Assembly: GCA_958296075.1 (NCBI GenBank)
Contig: CATQHW010000002.1
Location: 434,001-498,000 of the forward strand
Source of the DNA: an uncultured Spirochaetia bacterium
GTDB lineage: Bacteria; Spirochaetota; Spirochaetia; SZUA-6; Bin103
DNA: 64,000 nt
Direction of reading: 5' to 3'
Shown here piece after piece: positions 44,501-53,697 of the stretch (position 1 is its first letter; every line of letters starts with the position of its first letter). The translations under genes and the position numbers were made by a program. The notes below the pieces were generated by a model, which saw only the letters and a program-made list of their open reading frames with translations, was not told the origin of the DNA and did not search any database.

Positions 44501-45637
44501 CTATCCCTTGCCGCTCATGGCGTAGGGATCGGCGGCGTCGCGCACCCCATCGCCGACGAAATTGTAGAGCAACACCGTCGCCACCACAAACAGCGCCGGC
44601 GTCAGCAGCCACGGATAGATGGCGATGCTGGTGACGTTCTGCGCTCCCTGCAGCAGCGTGCCCCAGCTCACCGCCGGCGGCTGAATCCCCAGCCCCAGGA
44701 AGCTCAGCGCCGTCTCTCCCAGGATCATGCCGGGGATCGCCAGGGTGACCCGCACGATCAGATAGCTCAGAAACCCGGGCAGGAGGTGGGCCGTGATGAT
44801 CGTCCCCGCGCGCGTGCCGGCCAGCCGGGCGGCGGTCACGTACTCGTACTCGCGCAGCTCCAGCAACTTGCCGCGCACCACGCGCGCAACGCCGGTCCAG
44901 TTCAGCACCGACAGGATGATGGTGATCGTGAAGTAGGTGCGAAGGACCGGCCAGTTCACGGGAATGACCGCGCTCAGCGCCATCCACAGCGGAATGGCGG
45001 GGATCGAGTTGAAGACCTCGATGAGGCGCTGGATGATCAAGTCGGGCACGCCGCCGAAGTAGCCGGAGACGCCGCCCAGGAAGCAGCCGAGCACGAAGCT
45101 GATCAGCACGCCCACCAGGCCGATAGTCAGGCTGACCCGGCTGCCGGCCAGGATCCGCGAGAAGACGTCGCGGCCCAGCTCATCGGTGCCGAGCAGGAAC
45201 AGGCGCCCCTCCCCGGCGTCGAACAGGTGCCGATCGGCGTCGAGCACCCCCCAGAAGCGGTACGGCTCACCGCGCGCCAGGAAGCGGACCGGATGGATCA
45301 CCGATCGGTCCTCCACGAACTCGCGCTGGAAGGTCTCCAGGTTGACCCTGCCGGTGAGCCCGTAGACGAAGGGCGCGCGCAGGCGCCCGCCGGGATCGAT
45401 CAGATGGATACGGGTCGGCGGCGCGTTGACGAACCCTTCATGCTGGGTCAGCGAACCGTAGGGGGCGCAGAATTCGTAGATGAAAGCGACCAGATAGGCG
45501 AGCAGCAGGACGATGCCGGCGATGACCGCCATGCGGTGCTTCCTGAACTTGCGCCACATCAATTGCCGCTGTGATGCGATGAAGTAGCGCTCCTCGGCAC
45601 CGGCGGCTTTGATGGTAGCGGTTTCGGTTGCCGCCAT
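44501..45637 (-). CDS. ABC transporter permease, OppC/DppC type (second system)
   Basis: A 378-residue inner-membrane subunit. After MWRKFRKHRMAVIAGIVLLL comes a periplasmic insert of about 110 residues, then LLGTDELGRDVFSRILAGSR, five further segments, the EAA loop TAARLAGTRAGTIITAHLLP and the end YNFVGDGVRDAADPYAMSG. It starts 1 base before the preceding permease stop region and is coupled to it. No ATPase gene is encoded in this cluster; the system may borrow the pair at 15.9-18.0 kb or ATPases elsewhere. Confidence 0.93.
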   Translation of the reverse strand: MAATETATIKAAGAEERYFIASQRQLMWRKFRKHRMAVIAGIVLLLAYLVAFIYEFCAPYGSLTQHEGFVNAPPTRIHLIDPGGRLRAPFVYGLTGRVNLETFQREFVEDRSVIHPVRFLARGEPYRFWGVLDADRHLFDAGEGRLFLLGTDELGRDVFSRILAGSRVSLTIGLVGVLISFVLGCFLGGVSGYFGGVPDLIIQRLIEVFNSIPAIPLWMALSAVIPVNWPVLRTYFTITIILSVLNWTGVARVVRGKLLELREYEYVTAARLAGTRAGTIITAHLLPGFLSYLIVRVTLAIPGMILGETALSFLGLGIQPPAVSWGTLLQGAQNVTSIAIYPWLLTPALFVVATVLLYNFVGDGVRDAADPYAMSGKG

Positions 45638-45638
45638 G

Positions 45639-46634
45639 TCAGCCCTTGCGTTCGTAGGTGATGCGCGGGTCCACGACCACCAGCAGGATGTCGGAGATCA
45701 GCACGCCGATCACCGCCAGCGCGCTGATCACCATCAACACGCTCCCCGACAGGTTGATGTCCTGCGCCCGTACGGCGGTGTACATCAGCGGGCCGAGCGT
45801 CGGCAGGCCCAGTACGATGGCGACGATCGTCTCGCCGCTGATCAGCTCCGGCAGGACGCTGCCGACCCCGCTGACCATCGGGTTGAGCGCCAGCCGCACC
45901 GGGTACTTCATGATCACCCGGCGCTCCGCCACCCCCTTCGCGCGGGCCGTGATCACGTACTGCTTGCCCAGCTCGTCGAGCAGCGTGCCGCGCATGACCC
46001 GGATCGTGCCGGCCGTGGCCGCCGTGCCGATCACGACCACCGGTATCCACAGGTGGCTGATCAGGTCGAGGACCTTGGCCGGGCTCCACGGCTGCTCCTC
46101 CATACCGGGCGAATAGAAGCCGCCGATGCTGAGTCCGAAGTACTTGTAGAATACGTACAGCAGAATCAGCCCCAGCAGGAAGTTGGGCGTCGCCAGCCCG
46201 ATGAAGCCGAGGGTGGTCAGACCGTAGTCGGGCAGGCTGTACTGGTGGGTGGCGCTGTAGATGCCGATCGGGATCGCCACCAGGTAGGTGAACAGGATGC
46301 TGATCGACGACAGCATGATCGTGGCGCCGAGGCGTTCGGCGATCAGGTCGCTCACCGGCACGCCGCGAATCGAACGCCCCATGTCGCCGGACAGGAACCG
46401 GATCATCCAGTCGACGTACTGCACCACCAGGGGCCGGTCCAGGCCGTACTGGCGGCGCAGCGCGAGTTCCTCCGCCTCCGTGATCACGTCGCCTTCCGCC
46501 TCCCGTTGCGCCACGATCGTGTCGACGGCGTCGCCCGGCGGTAACTGGATCACGAGGTAGATCACCATGCTGATGATCGCCAGGGTAACCGCCATGTAGA
46601 GCAGGCGGCGCAACAGGTAGGTCGTGTAGTTCAT
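45639..46634 (-). CDS. ABC transporter permease, OppB/DppB type (second system)
   Basis: A 331-residue inner-membrane permease with RRLLYMAVTLAIISMVIYLV as first segment, PPGDAVDTIVAQREAEGDVI in the periplasmic loop, and the EAA loop YVITARAKGVAERRVIMKYP. Six segments are recognisable. It pairs with the OppC-type subunit immediately downstream and follows the binding-protein gene across 75 bases containing a hairpin. Confidence 0.94.
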   Translation of the reverse strand: MNYTTYLLRRLLYMAVTLAIISMVIYLVIQLPPGDAVDTIVAQREAEGDVITEAEELALRRQYGLDRPLVVQYVDWMIRFLSGDMGRSIRGVPVSDLIAERLGATIMLSSISILFTYLVAIPIGIYSATHQYSLPDYGLTTLGFIGLATPNFLLGLILLYVFYKYFGLSIGGFYSPGMEEQPWSPAKVLDLISHLWIPVVVIGTAATAGTIRVMRGTLLDELGKQYVITARAKGVAERRVIMKYPVRLALNPMVSGVGSVLPELISGETIVAIVLGLPTLGPLMYTAVRAQDINLSGSVLMVISALAVIGVLISDILLVVVDPRITYERKG

Positions 46635-46650
46635 ATACGGGACAAGGAAA

Positions 46651-46687
46651 GGGAGAATGAACGGCAGGGTTCGCCGTCCATTCTCCC
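46651..46687 (-). terminator. Hairpin between second binding protein and its permeases
   Basis: GGGAGAATG-A-ACGGC pairs with GCCGT-C-CATTCTCCC (about 15 bp, one mismatch) around a short GGG-rich loop. As in the first transport operon, it follows the binding-protein gene and lacks a T-tract, suggesting partial termination or transcript stabilisation. Confidence 0.7.
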
Positions 46688-46709
46688 CGATGTCACCTGC
46701 GGCGCGGGA

Positions 46710-48635
46710 TCACTCCGCGATGTACCACTGTTCCGGTTTGTACGGGGCGTAGAAGTTGGTGTCGGATCCCCAGAAGATGTTCTGCGACGGAACGTTCTTC
46801 ATGCGGTTGTGGATGATCACCGGATGCGGCGCCAGCCCGACGGTCGGGATGATCGGCATCTCGTCGGCAAAGTAGGCGAAGTAGGCCTTGCCACGATCGA
46901 CCGCTTCCGGCGTGCCGGTGGCGGCCTGCTTGAACGACTGCCAGCGATCGTTGAGCGCCTTGATGTGGTCCGGCGGCTCGACGCCGAGATCGCCGCCGGT
47001 GACGAACCAGAGGCACCACTGGCGGCCCCAGCTATTTGCGGTGCAGCGTTCGAAGGCGAACTCGTCGGGCGTGCCGCGCCCGAGCAGCGTGGTGCGGCCC
47101 AGATGCCATGCCGCAATCGCCGTCTGGCCGGTGTCGAGGCGTTCGCGGAGCAAGGCCCCGTCGATCACCTTGCAGGCGCCTTCGATGCCGACTTGGCGCC
47201 AGTCGTTGGAGATCAACTCGCAGATCGCCTGCTTCGGACCCTCCAGGACGCCGATCTCGACCACGAGGTTGAGACGCGTGCCGTCGTCGGGGCGCACGCG
47301 GAAGCCGTCGCCGTCGCGTTTGGCGAGCCCGACGGCGTCGAGCAACCGGTTGGCGCGCTCCGGATCGTAGGCCAGATTGTCGTTGTACCAAGCTTGATCG
47401 AAGAACTCCATGGTGTTGAGCGGCGTCGCCGGATGCGGGTCGCCGAGTCCGAAGAACACGATCTCGTTCATCTGATCGCGGTTCAGGGCGACCGACAGGG
47501 CGACGCGGAAGTCGCGGTTGTTGAACAGGTCGTGCAGCACCGGCTCCTCGACGTTGTGGTTGATGAACAGCACCAGCTCCGCGGTGCGCAGCGACTGCGC
47601 GATGATCGTCTTGTAGTCGCCCTGCGCCTCGCCCGCCCGGTAGGTGGGCAGGCTGGGTGCGCCGGTGTAATAGGCGGCGAAGTCGACCTCGCCAGCCTGG
47701 ACCTTCAGATCGTAGAGATCCTTGTCGCCGACGTGTCTGACTTCCAGCCGGTCGATGTAGGGGAGCTGGTTGCCGGCCGTGTCGACGTGGTGGTAATAGG
47801 GGTTGCGGACCAGCAGTACGCGATCGCTCTCCACCACCTCCGGGGTGTGCATGTCCAGGTAGGGGCGGCCGATGATCACCGCCGACTGGGTGTAGCCCTG
47901 CGTGCCGTGCGCCCGGAACATCGCCGTCCAGTCCTCGTAACCGAGTTCGGCGGCCAGCTCGGCGGCGTCCTCATTGAAGCCGGCGTGGAACCGCTTCAGG
48001 TAGTGCGCGGGCAGGAACAGCACGTTGTCGCCGGAGAAGTGGGTGCGGCCGAAGCGGTCCATCGCCACCGGGTTGGGGGCGGCCCAGGTGATGCGCAGCG
48101 TGAAGTCGTCCAGCGCCTCCCAGACCGCGGGCGCCCCGCCCAGCGTAAAGAACGCGTCGATGCCGCGCGTGCTGAGCTCTTCGTTGAGGATGTCCTGCTC
48201 CCACTTGAACAGCATGTCGGCGGTCGTGAACGGCTCGCCGTCCGACCAGCGCAGCCCTTCGCGCAGCTTCAGGGTGAGGGTGCGGTTGTCGTTCGACCAG
48301 GCGTGGCTTTCGGCCAAGTCCGCCTCGAACGCGCTGGCGGTCTGGTTGTAGCGGAACAGGCCGGTGTGGCGCACCCGCAGGCCGATCGACATGCGGTCGG
48401 ATACGTCCATCATCCGCACCGGGCCGGCGCTGTAGGTGCCGATCGAGTCGAACGGTTCGACCACCAGCGGGTTGGACGGCAGCCGCTCGTCGACGGGCGG
48501 CAGATCGCCGGCCTCGACCATGGCCTTCAGCATCGGCGCCTCATGGTAGGTCTGCGACCAGGCGGTGACGCCGGCAAGCATCGCCAGCGGGAGCGCCGCC
48601 GCAAGCACCCGCCGGGGTGCGGTGAACGTCATCAT
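46710..48635 (-). CDS. ABC transporter substrate-binding protein, family 5 (second system)
   Basis: A 641-residue exported receptor. The signal peptide is RRVLAAALPLAMLAGVTAWS followed by QTYHEAP. Family features are LKLREGLRWSDGEPFTTADM, VLLVRNPYYHHVD, FRVALSVALNRDQMNEIVFF and YDPERANRLLDAVGL. It lacks a lipobox. A GGAG site precedes the ATG. It belongs with the two permeases downstream and, by context, with sulfatase and dioxygenase genes upstream. The ligand is unknown. Confidence 0.93.
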   Translation of the reverse strand: MMTFTAPRRVLAAALPLAMLAGVTAWSQTYHEAPMLKAMVEAGDLPPVDERLPSNPLVVEPFDSIGTYSAGPVRMMDVSDRMSIGLRVRHTGLFRYNQTASAFEADLAESHAWSNDNRTLTLKLREGLRWSDGEPFTTADMLFKWEQDILNEELSTRGIDAFFTLGGAPAVWEALDDFTLRITWAAPNPVAMDRFGRTHFSGDNVLFLPAHYLKRFHAGFNEDAAELAAELGYEDWTAMFRAHGTQGYTQSAVIIGRPYLDMHTPEVVESDRVLLVRNPYYHHVDTAGNQLPYIDRLEVRHVGDKDLYDLKVQAGEVDFAAYYTGAPSLPTYRAGEAQGDYKTIIAQSLRTAELVLFINHNVEEPVLHDLFNNRDFRVALSVALNRDQMNEIVFFGLGDPHPATPLNTMEFFDQAWYNDNLAYDPERANRLLDAVGLAKRDGDGFRVRPDDGTRLNLVVEIGVLEGPKQAICELISNDWRQVGIEGACKVIDGALLRERLDTGQTAIAAWHLGRTTLLGRGTPDEFAFERCTANSWGRQWCLWFVTGGDLGVEPPDHIKALNDRWQSFKQAATGTPEAVDRGKAYFAYFADEMPIIPTVGLAPHPVIIHNRMKNVPSQNIFWGSDTNFYAPYKPEQWYIAE

Positions 48636-48732
48636 GATGTGGTTACTCCTTCAGGTGGGAGGGCCTGCGAACCCTGCCCGATGGGATTGCCGGCAGCGTA
48701 TCCCGCCGGCACGGACCGGGCAAGCAGCGGCT

Positions 48733-50178
48733 TCAGGATCGGCGCCCGGCTATCCGGCTCCGCTCCGCCTCGACGGACGCGAACCAGTTCTCCGCCGCGA
48801 CCCGCATGCGGGCGGCGCGGCCGGGATGCGCGGCCGCCAGGTTGCGTCCCTCGCAGGGGTCGTCCGCGACGTGGTACAGCTCCGGCTCCCGCGGCGCCGA
48901 CAGGGTGGGCTCCACCGGCGGGTTCCGTACCGGCATTTCGAAGTGCCCTCGCGCCATCAGGTCGCGCACCGCCGTGTTGTCCTCCTGCAGCTTCACCATC
49001 GCCTCCGGAATGCGCGGCCAATAGAGCTTCCAGGGGCCGTCGCGCATCGCCAGGTTGCAGCAGGGCACCGGTTCGTAGCGGTTGAACTGCCAGAAGCGGG
49101 GCGGCGCGCCGGCCGGGCGCTCGCCCCGCAGCCGGGGCAACTGATCGCAGCCGTCGAGCGGTAGTCCGTCCGGGGTGACGCCCGCGGCGGCGGCCAGCGT
49201 CGGCAACCAATCGCAGAAGTGAATCATCTCGTCGCAGGCGGCGCCGGCGGGCAGACCGTCGGGCCAGCGGATGATCGCCGGCACGCGGATGCCGCCCTCC
49301 AACACGTCCTGCTTCTGGCCGCGGAACGGACCGTTGAAGCGGTTCATGCTGAACCGCCGCCCGCCATACCGCTCCATGCCAAGGTGGGGGCCGTTGTCGC
49401 TGGAGACCAGCACCACGGTGTCGTCCGCGCAGCCGGCGGCGGCGACGGCGTCGAGGATCTGTCCGATACCCTGATCCATGCGCGCCACCATGCCGTACAG
49501 GGTGGCCAGCGCGTCGTGCAGGTCGCCGCGCTGACGGAACGGCGCGCAGCTCTCGTCGGGCGCCTGCAGGGGCGCGTGCGGCGCGTGGTAGGCGACCACC
49601 AGGAAGAACGGCGGCACGGCAGCGGCGCCGGGCGGCGCCGTATGGCGCCGCGCATGGCGCCGGATGAAGTCGACCGCCTCGGCGGTGAAGACGTCGGTCT
49701 GGTAGCGGCCGTCGGCGCGGCGGGAACTGCCGTTGTAGTCCAGGAACCAGTGCCAGTAGTCCATGATGCCGCCGAGGAAGCCGGCGAACTCCGCGAAGCC
49801 GCGGCGGTTGGGGTGAAAGCGCGGATCGTGCAGGCCGCTGTGCCATTTGCCGACGTAACCGGTGCGGTAGCCGGCGGCGCCGAACACGTCGCCGATGGTC
49901 CGTTCGCGCAGGGCGATGCGGTCCAGGCCGCGGTTCGATTCGACGCTCAGCGCGCCGCAGCGGTGGTGGTAGCGTCCGGTGAGCAGCGCGGCGCGCGCCG
50001 GGGCGCAGATCGGCGCGCCGCTGTAGTGCTGGGAGCAGTGCACGCCCTCGGCCGCGAGCCGGTCGATGTTGGGCGTGGAAAGGATGGCGTTGCCGTAGCA
50101 GCTCAGGTCGCCGTAACCCAGGTCGTCGGCCAGCACGAGGACGACGTTGGGACGCGCGCGCGGCGGTGCGGCAGCCAT
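48733..50178 (-). CDS. Type I (formylglycine) sulfatase
   Basis: A 481-residue sulfatase hydrolysing sulfate esters. ARPNVVLVLADDLGYGDLSC holds the metal-binding Asp pair. The activation motif is C-A-P-A-R-A-A-L-L-T-G-R with C58 as the residue converted to formylglycine. GYRTGYVGKWHSGL has the conserved Lys, and VLVSSDNGPHLGMERYGG the later Asp/Asn metal ligands. No signal peptide is evident, so it may act in the cytoplasm on imported sulfated compounds. No formylglycine-generating enzyme is visible in the window. It follows a dioxygenase gene on the same strand. Confidence 0.93.
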   Translation of the reverse strand: MAAAPPRARPNVVLVLADDLGYGDLSCYGNAILSTPNIDRLAAEGVHCSQHYSGAPICAPARAALLTGRYHHRCGALSVESNRGLDRIALRERTIGDVFGAAGYRTGYVGKWHSGLHDPRFHPNRRGFAEFAGFLGGIMDYWHWFLDYNGSSRRADGRYQTDVFTAEAVDFIRRHARRHTAPPGAAAVPPFFLVVAYHAPHAPLQAPDESCAPFRQRGDLHDALATLYGMVARMDQGIGQILDAVAAAGCADDTVVLVSSDNGPHLGMERYGGRRFSMNRFNGPFRGQKQDVLEGGIRVPAIIRWPDGLPAGAACDEMIHFCDWLPTLAAAAGVTPDGLPLDGCDQLPRLRGERPAGAPPRFWQFNRYEPVPCCNLAMRDGPWKLYWPRIPEAMVKLQEDNTAVRDLMARGHFEMPVRNPPVEPTLSAPREPELYHVADDPCEGRNLAAAHPGRAARMRVAAENWFASVEAERSRIAGRRS

Positions 50179-50212
50179 CCAGCGGGCGACCGGGCAGGCG
50201 CCGCGGCTGCGC

Positions 50213-51070
50213 TCAGGCGCGCGCCGGCTGCTTGAGGTGCTGCTCCTGACCCTGGCCGGTCACCTTGTAGGTCAGGCGGGACTGCGTGCCGCGTCGCTTC
50301 AGACCGGCGACCACCAGGTTGGGGTAGGGATCGGTCGGCTTCACGAAGATCGGCCGCATGGCGGCGTCGTGATAGCCGATCCGCACCGAGCGGCGCCAGC
50401 CGCCGGTGCGGTTCATGTCCGACCAATGGATCGTCAGGTAGCTGAAGAAGATCACGTCCCCGGCTTTGGCCGGCACCGGCACCGACGCCACCTTGTCGGG
50501 GTGGTATTTCTCGGGCGGCAGATAGGGCCGGGTGTGATCGCCGGTGACGTGCTCCAGGGGGCCCTCCTTGTGGCTCCCGGGAACTACCTGCAGGCAGCCG
50601 CTGGCCTCCGGCGCGTCGTCCAGGTGGAGCAGGCAATCGACGAAGTCGGGTCCGTCGTGGGGGTAGAACGGGTAGTCCTGATGCATCGGAAACGGGGTGC
50701 CGCGTTCGGGCGGCTTGGCGTGCAGGATGGTGCCGTGCCACTGCACCGCGGAGCCCACCAGGGCGCGCACGCACTCGGTGAGCCGCCGGTGGAAGATGAT
50801 CCGCCCCCAGGCCGCCGAGTAGAACTGCGGGTTGGCGATGAACACGGCGCGCGTGTTCTCCTGCTCGCCGGCCGGCAGGTAGTGATCGCGCCACGGCCCC
50901 TTCCAGCCGATGCTCTCCTCCCCCCACCACTCATCGACGATGAAGTCCATCTCCCGTTGCAGTTCCTCCAACTCCTCGGCCGTGAAGATGCCGGAGGCGC
51001 GGAGATAACCGTCGTTGCGGTACGCTTCGACCTGTTCTGCCGTCAGCATGGGGGCTGAGCCTACGTTCAT
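50213..51070 (-). CDS. Phytanoyl-CoA dioxygenase (PhyH) family protein
   Basis: A 285-residue Fe(II)/2-oxoglutarate-dependent oxygenase. It starts MNVGSAPMLTAEQVEAYRND GYL, where NDGYL is a family hallmark. The iron triad is H-x-D in PFPMHQDYPFYPH and the distal His in FFSYLTIHWSDMNRT; RRSVRIGYHDA carries the 2OG-binding Arg. GCLQVVPGSHKEGPL is also typical. A downstream ATG (MLTAEQ) is an alternative start. It stands first in the minus-strand catabolic cluster with the sulfatase. Confidence 0.92.
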   Translation of the reverse strand: MNVGSAPMLTAEQVEAYRNDGYLRASGIFTAEELEELQREMDFIVDEWWGEESIGWKGPWRDHYLPAGEQENTRAVFIANPQFYSAAWGRIIFHRRLTECVRALVGSAVQWHGTILHAKPPERGTPFPMHQDYPFYPHDGPDFVDCLLHLDDAPEASGCLQVVPGSHKEGPLEHVTGDHTRPYLPPEKYHPDKVASVPVPAKAGDVIFFSYLTIHWSDMNRTGGWRRSVRIGYHDAAMRPIFVKPTDPYPNLVVAGLKRRGTQSRLTYKVTGQGQEQHLKQPARA

Positions 51071-51266
51071 CGCGCCGCCGGTGTCGAGAAGGCGGCGTCT
51101 CCGTCGCCGATGCCGATGCAGGGACGCGGCGCCGGCCTCTCCATCTTCGGCGTCGAACCGTTCGATCCCGGGTATGGCGGCTTCCAGGCGCCGCTCGACC
51201 GCACCCGCGGGAACCGCTCGGTAGGTCGGATACACTCGAAAGTATCGCTTCTCGAGAGATTATTTC

Positions 51267-51275
51267 TGATATACT
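51267..51275 (+). promoter_or_regulatory. Extended -10 promoter element for a probably leaderless transcript
   Basis: TGATATACT (extended -10, TG-N-TATACT) lies 7-10 bases upstream of the GTG/ATG of the DUF4143 gene, so transcription would begin at or next to the start codon. There is no Shine-Dalgarno sequence. The flanking CACTCGAAAGTAT / ATACTCGAAATGTG segments are related and could be an operator. Confidence 0.45.
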
Positions 51276-51281
51276 CGAAAT

Positions 51282-52499
51282 GTGATGGAGATAGCCCGCG
51301 CGCACTATCTCGGCCGGCTCCGGCGATTCCTTGATGCCCCGGTGATCACCGCGGTCGTTGGGCTGCGCCGGGTGGGCAAGAGCGTGCTGCTGCGCCAGTT
51401 CGCCGCGTCACTCCGCGACGAACGCCAAGTCGTCTACGTGGACATGGAGTCGCTGGAGTTCGATCAGGTGCGTTCGGCGCGGGATCTGAAGGACTTGGTG
51501 GATGCTGCCACCCGGCGGGACGAGCCGCGGGTGGTGATCGTCGACGAGGTGCAGCAGATCTCCGACTGGGAGCGTGCGGTGGCATCACTGAACAGCCAGG
51601 AACAGACCCAGGTGGTGATCTCCGGCTCCAACGCACAGATGCTCTCGGCGGAGTTCGCCACCCGCATCGCCGGGCGCTACGTGACCCTGCAGGTCTTCCC
51701 CCTCACCTTGGCGGAGTTCGAGGAGTTGTACCGCCTCCGCACCGGCGCGGCGCCGCCGGACGGAACGGAACTGCTGCGCCGGTACCTGCGCCTCGGCGGC
51801 CTGCCGGGACTGCTCCATACCGACCTGAGCGACCTGGTGGTCGAGCAGATGCTCACCGACATCGTCAACACCATCTTCATCCGCGACGTCGTCCGCCGCC
51901 ATCGCATCCGCGACGTTGCGCTGTTCGAGGCGATTACGCGGTTTGCCGTGGACAGCGTCGGCAGTCCGGTTTCGGCCAAGCGCATCGCCGACTTCATGAA
52001 GAGCCAGCGGCGCTCGACGTCCGTCGACACGGTGCTGAACTACCTCGCCCACCTCGGCGACGCCTTCCTGCTCAACGCCGTGCAGCGCCTGGACCTGCGC
52101 GGCCGGAAGCTGCTGCAGGTGAACCACAAGTACTACCTGGGCGACGTAGGGCTGCGTAACGGAATCGTCGGCTACCGGGAGCGCGACATCGGCGGCGTCC
52201 TGGAGAACCTGGTTTATCTGGAGCTCAAACGCCGCGGCTACCGGGTGACGGTAGGTGTGGCCGGCTCCCGGGAGGTCGACTTCGTGGCTGAGAGCAGCGC
52301 CGGACGGCGCTACGTTCAGGTGGCCTATCTGTTGGAATCGCGAGCTACCATCGAGCGTGAACTGAGCGCCTTCGCGGCGGCCGCCGATGCCTACCCGCGG
52401 ATACTGCTCACCCTCGATCCCTATCAGCCAGCGGATTTCGCCGGGGTCAGCCACCGGTCATTAGCCGTCTTCCTCCGCGGCGGGCCTCTGGTGGGGTAG
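51282..52499 (+). CDS. AAA-family ATPase with DUF4143 domain
   Basis: A 405-residue P-loop protein. Walker A is ITAVVGLRRVGKSVLLRQFA, Walker B lies in PRVVIVDEVQQISDWE, and VVISGSNAQMLSAEFATRIA is the sensor-like region. VFPLTLAEFEELYRLRTG follows, and the DUF4143 C-terminal part has YYLGDVGLRNGIVGYRERDI, GGVLENLVYLELKRRGYRV and the PD-(D/E)XK-like VDFVAESSAGRRYVQVAY. The family is widespread, often horizontally moved, and without a firm function. GTG at 51282 or ATG at 51285 starts it. It is flanked by divergent and convergent unrelated genes. Confidence 0.93.
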   Translation: MMEIARAHYLGRLRRFLDAPVITAVVGLRRVGKSVLLRQFAASLRDERQVVYVDMESLEFDQVRSARDLKDLVDAATRRDEPRVVIVDEVQQISDWERAVASLNSQEQTQVVISGSNAQMLSAEFATRIAGRYVTLQVFPLTLAEFEELYRLRTGAAPPDGTELLRRYLRLGGLPGLLHTDLSDLVVEQMLTDIVNTIFIRDVVRRHRIRDVALFEAITRFAVDSVGSPVSAKRIADFMKSQRRSTSVDTVLNYLAHLGDAFLLNAVQRLDLRGRKLLQVNHKYYLGDVGLRNGIVGYRERDIGGVLENLVYLELKRRGYRVTVGVAGSREVDFVAESSAGRRYVQVAYLLESRATIERELSAFAAAADAYPRILLTLDPYQPADFAGVSHRSLAVFLRGGPLVG

Positions 52500-52538
52500 C
52501 GGATTCGATGCCGGCGCCGCACCCGCGCTGACGCGGTC

Positions 52539-53261
52539 TCAGCGGCGGTAGGAGGGGTCCTCGTGGTCGAGGATGGCGCGCAGTTCGCGGAAGTGGTCTT
52601 CGCCCATGTCGGGATAATCCCGCCACTGCCGTTCCGTCTTTGCCGCCACGCGGTCGGAGACGGAGCGCAGCTTCCGGCCGGTCTGCAAGGCGGTGAGGTA
52701 CGTGCAGCAGGCGCGCTCGAAGTAGTAGAGGTCGTCGAACGCCTGCGCGACCGTGGGGCCGATCGCCATTACCCCGTGGTGGCGCATGAGCAGGATCGGC
52801 TTGTCTTCCACCAGGCGCGCGATGCGTTCCGCCTCATCGTCCAGGCCCATGCCGTCGAACCGGTCGTCGACGGTCACGCGCCCCCGGAAGCGCATTGCGT
52901 TCTGGTCGATCGGCGGCAGCGTCGGATCATCCAGACACGCCAGCGCCGTGGCGAACCGCGAGTGGACGTGCAGCAGGCAGCGCGCATGCCGCATGCTCCG
53001 GTGGATGCTGCCGTGCAGCGCCCAGGCGGTCGGGTCCGGAGCTCCGGGCCGTTCCATCGTGCTCGCGTCGCCGGCGTCGAGCAGCAGCAGATCGCTCGCC
53101 GTCACGCGCGCGAAGTGACGGCCGCGCGGGTTCATCAGGAACCTGGTTCCCGCCTCGTCGACCGCCAAGCTGAAGTGATTGGCGACCGCCTCATGCAGGT
53201 CGAAGCGGGCCGCCCAGCGGAATGCGCACGCCAGCGCGATGCGTTCATCGACGAAGTCCAT
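52539..53261 (-). CDS. Class II aldolase/adducin-family protein
   Basis: A 240-residue zinc enzyme of the fuculose-phosphate aldolase/ribulose-phosphate epimerase fold. ANHFSLAVDEAGTRFLMNPR holds the phosphate/substrate loop, CLLHVHSRFATALACL provides the H-x-H metal ligands and PILLMRHHGVMAIGPTVAQA the third His and GP loop. The start MDFVDERIALACAFRWAARF is preferred; longer frames upstream overlap the divergent gene and look non-coding. Some members are decarboxylases or short carbonyl lyases. The substrate is unknown. Confidence 0.9.
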   Translation of the reverse strand: MDFVDERIALACAFRWAARFDLHEAVANHFSLAVDEAGTRFLMNPRGRHFARVTASDLLLLDAGDASTMERPGAPDPTAWALHGSIHRSMRHARCLLHVHSRFATALACLDDPTLPPIDQNAMRFRGRVTVDDRFDGMGLDDEAERIARLVEDKPILLMRHHGVMAIGPTVAQAFDDLYYFERACCTYLTALQTGRKLRSVSDRVAAKTERQWRDYPDMGEDHFRELRAILDHEDPSYRR

Positions 53262-53388
53262 GCCGGCCACGGTACGGCAACCGCCCACCGGTTCGCCAGT
53301 CGCCGCCGGGGCCGGTTCCCGGCGGCGCACGCGCGCCTTGTCCCGCGTGCGGCGCGCGGCTATGATCGGTCCGCTCCAGGAGGGGTTG

Positions 53389-53697
53389 ATGGCAACGCGG
53401 CACACGGCACAGCCCAGGCAGCGCCTGATGTACGTCCACGCGCAGACGCCCAACATCCTTTCCCCGATCCTCGACCTCACCATCTACGAGCCGGTGCCCG
53501 GTTTTTCGGTCGAGCTTGACGTCGATCCGCCGGCGTGGCCGTACCGGTCGGTGCATGACGCGGTGTGCGACGGCTGGCAGATCGTGCAATTCCCGCTGCA
53601 CCAGGCCGCCTATGACGACGACGATCTCGACATGGTCGGCTACGAGTTCGTACTGCAGAAGATGGAGGTCGTCGCACCGAAGGAGGCCGCCGAATGA
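53389..53697 (+). CDS. Small conserved-looking hypothetical protein coupled to PhyH dioxygenase
   Basis: A 102-residue soluble protein, MATRHTAQPRQRLMYVHAQT onward, with LDLTIYEPVPGFSVELDVDP, WPYRSVHDAVCDGWQIVQFP and MVGYEFVLQKMEVV. The ATG has AGGAGGGG upstream and the stop overlaps the next start (ATGA), both strong signs of a translated gene. I do not recognise a family. The predicted mix of strands and a Trp/Tyr-rich centre suggests a small beta domain. The tight coupling points to a partner or regulator of the dioxygenase. Confidence 0.75.
   Translation: MATRHTAQPRQRLMYVHAQTPNILSPILDLTIYEPVPGFSVELDVDPPAWPYRSVHDAVCDGWQIVQFPLHQAAYDDDDLDMVGYEFVLQKMEVVAPKEAAE

Noticed and set aside
46809..49085. 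A 758-codon plus-strand frame opposite the second binding protein and sulfatase.
   Set aside because: Antisense artefact of third-position GC; no domain, and it crosses two well-defined minus-strand genes.
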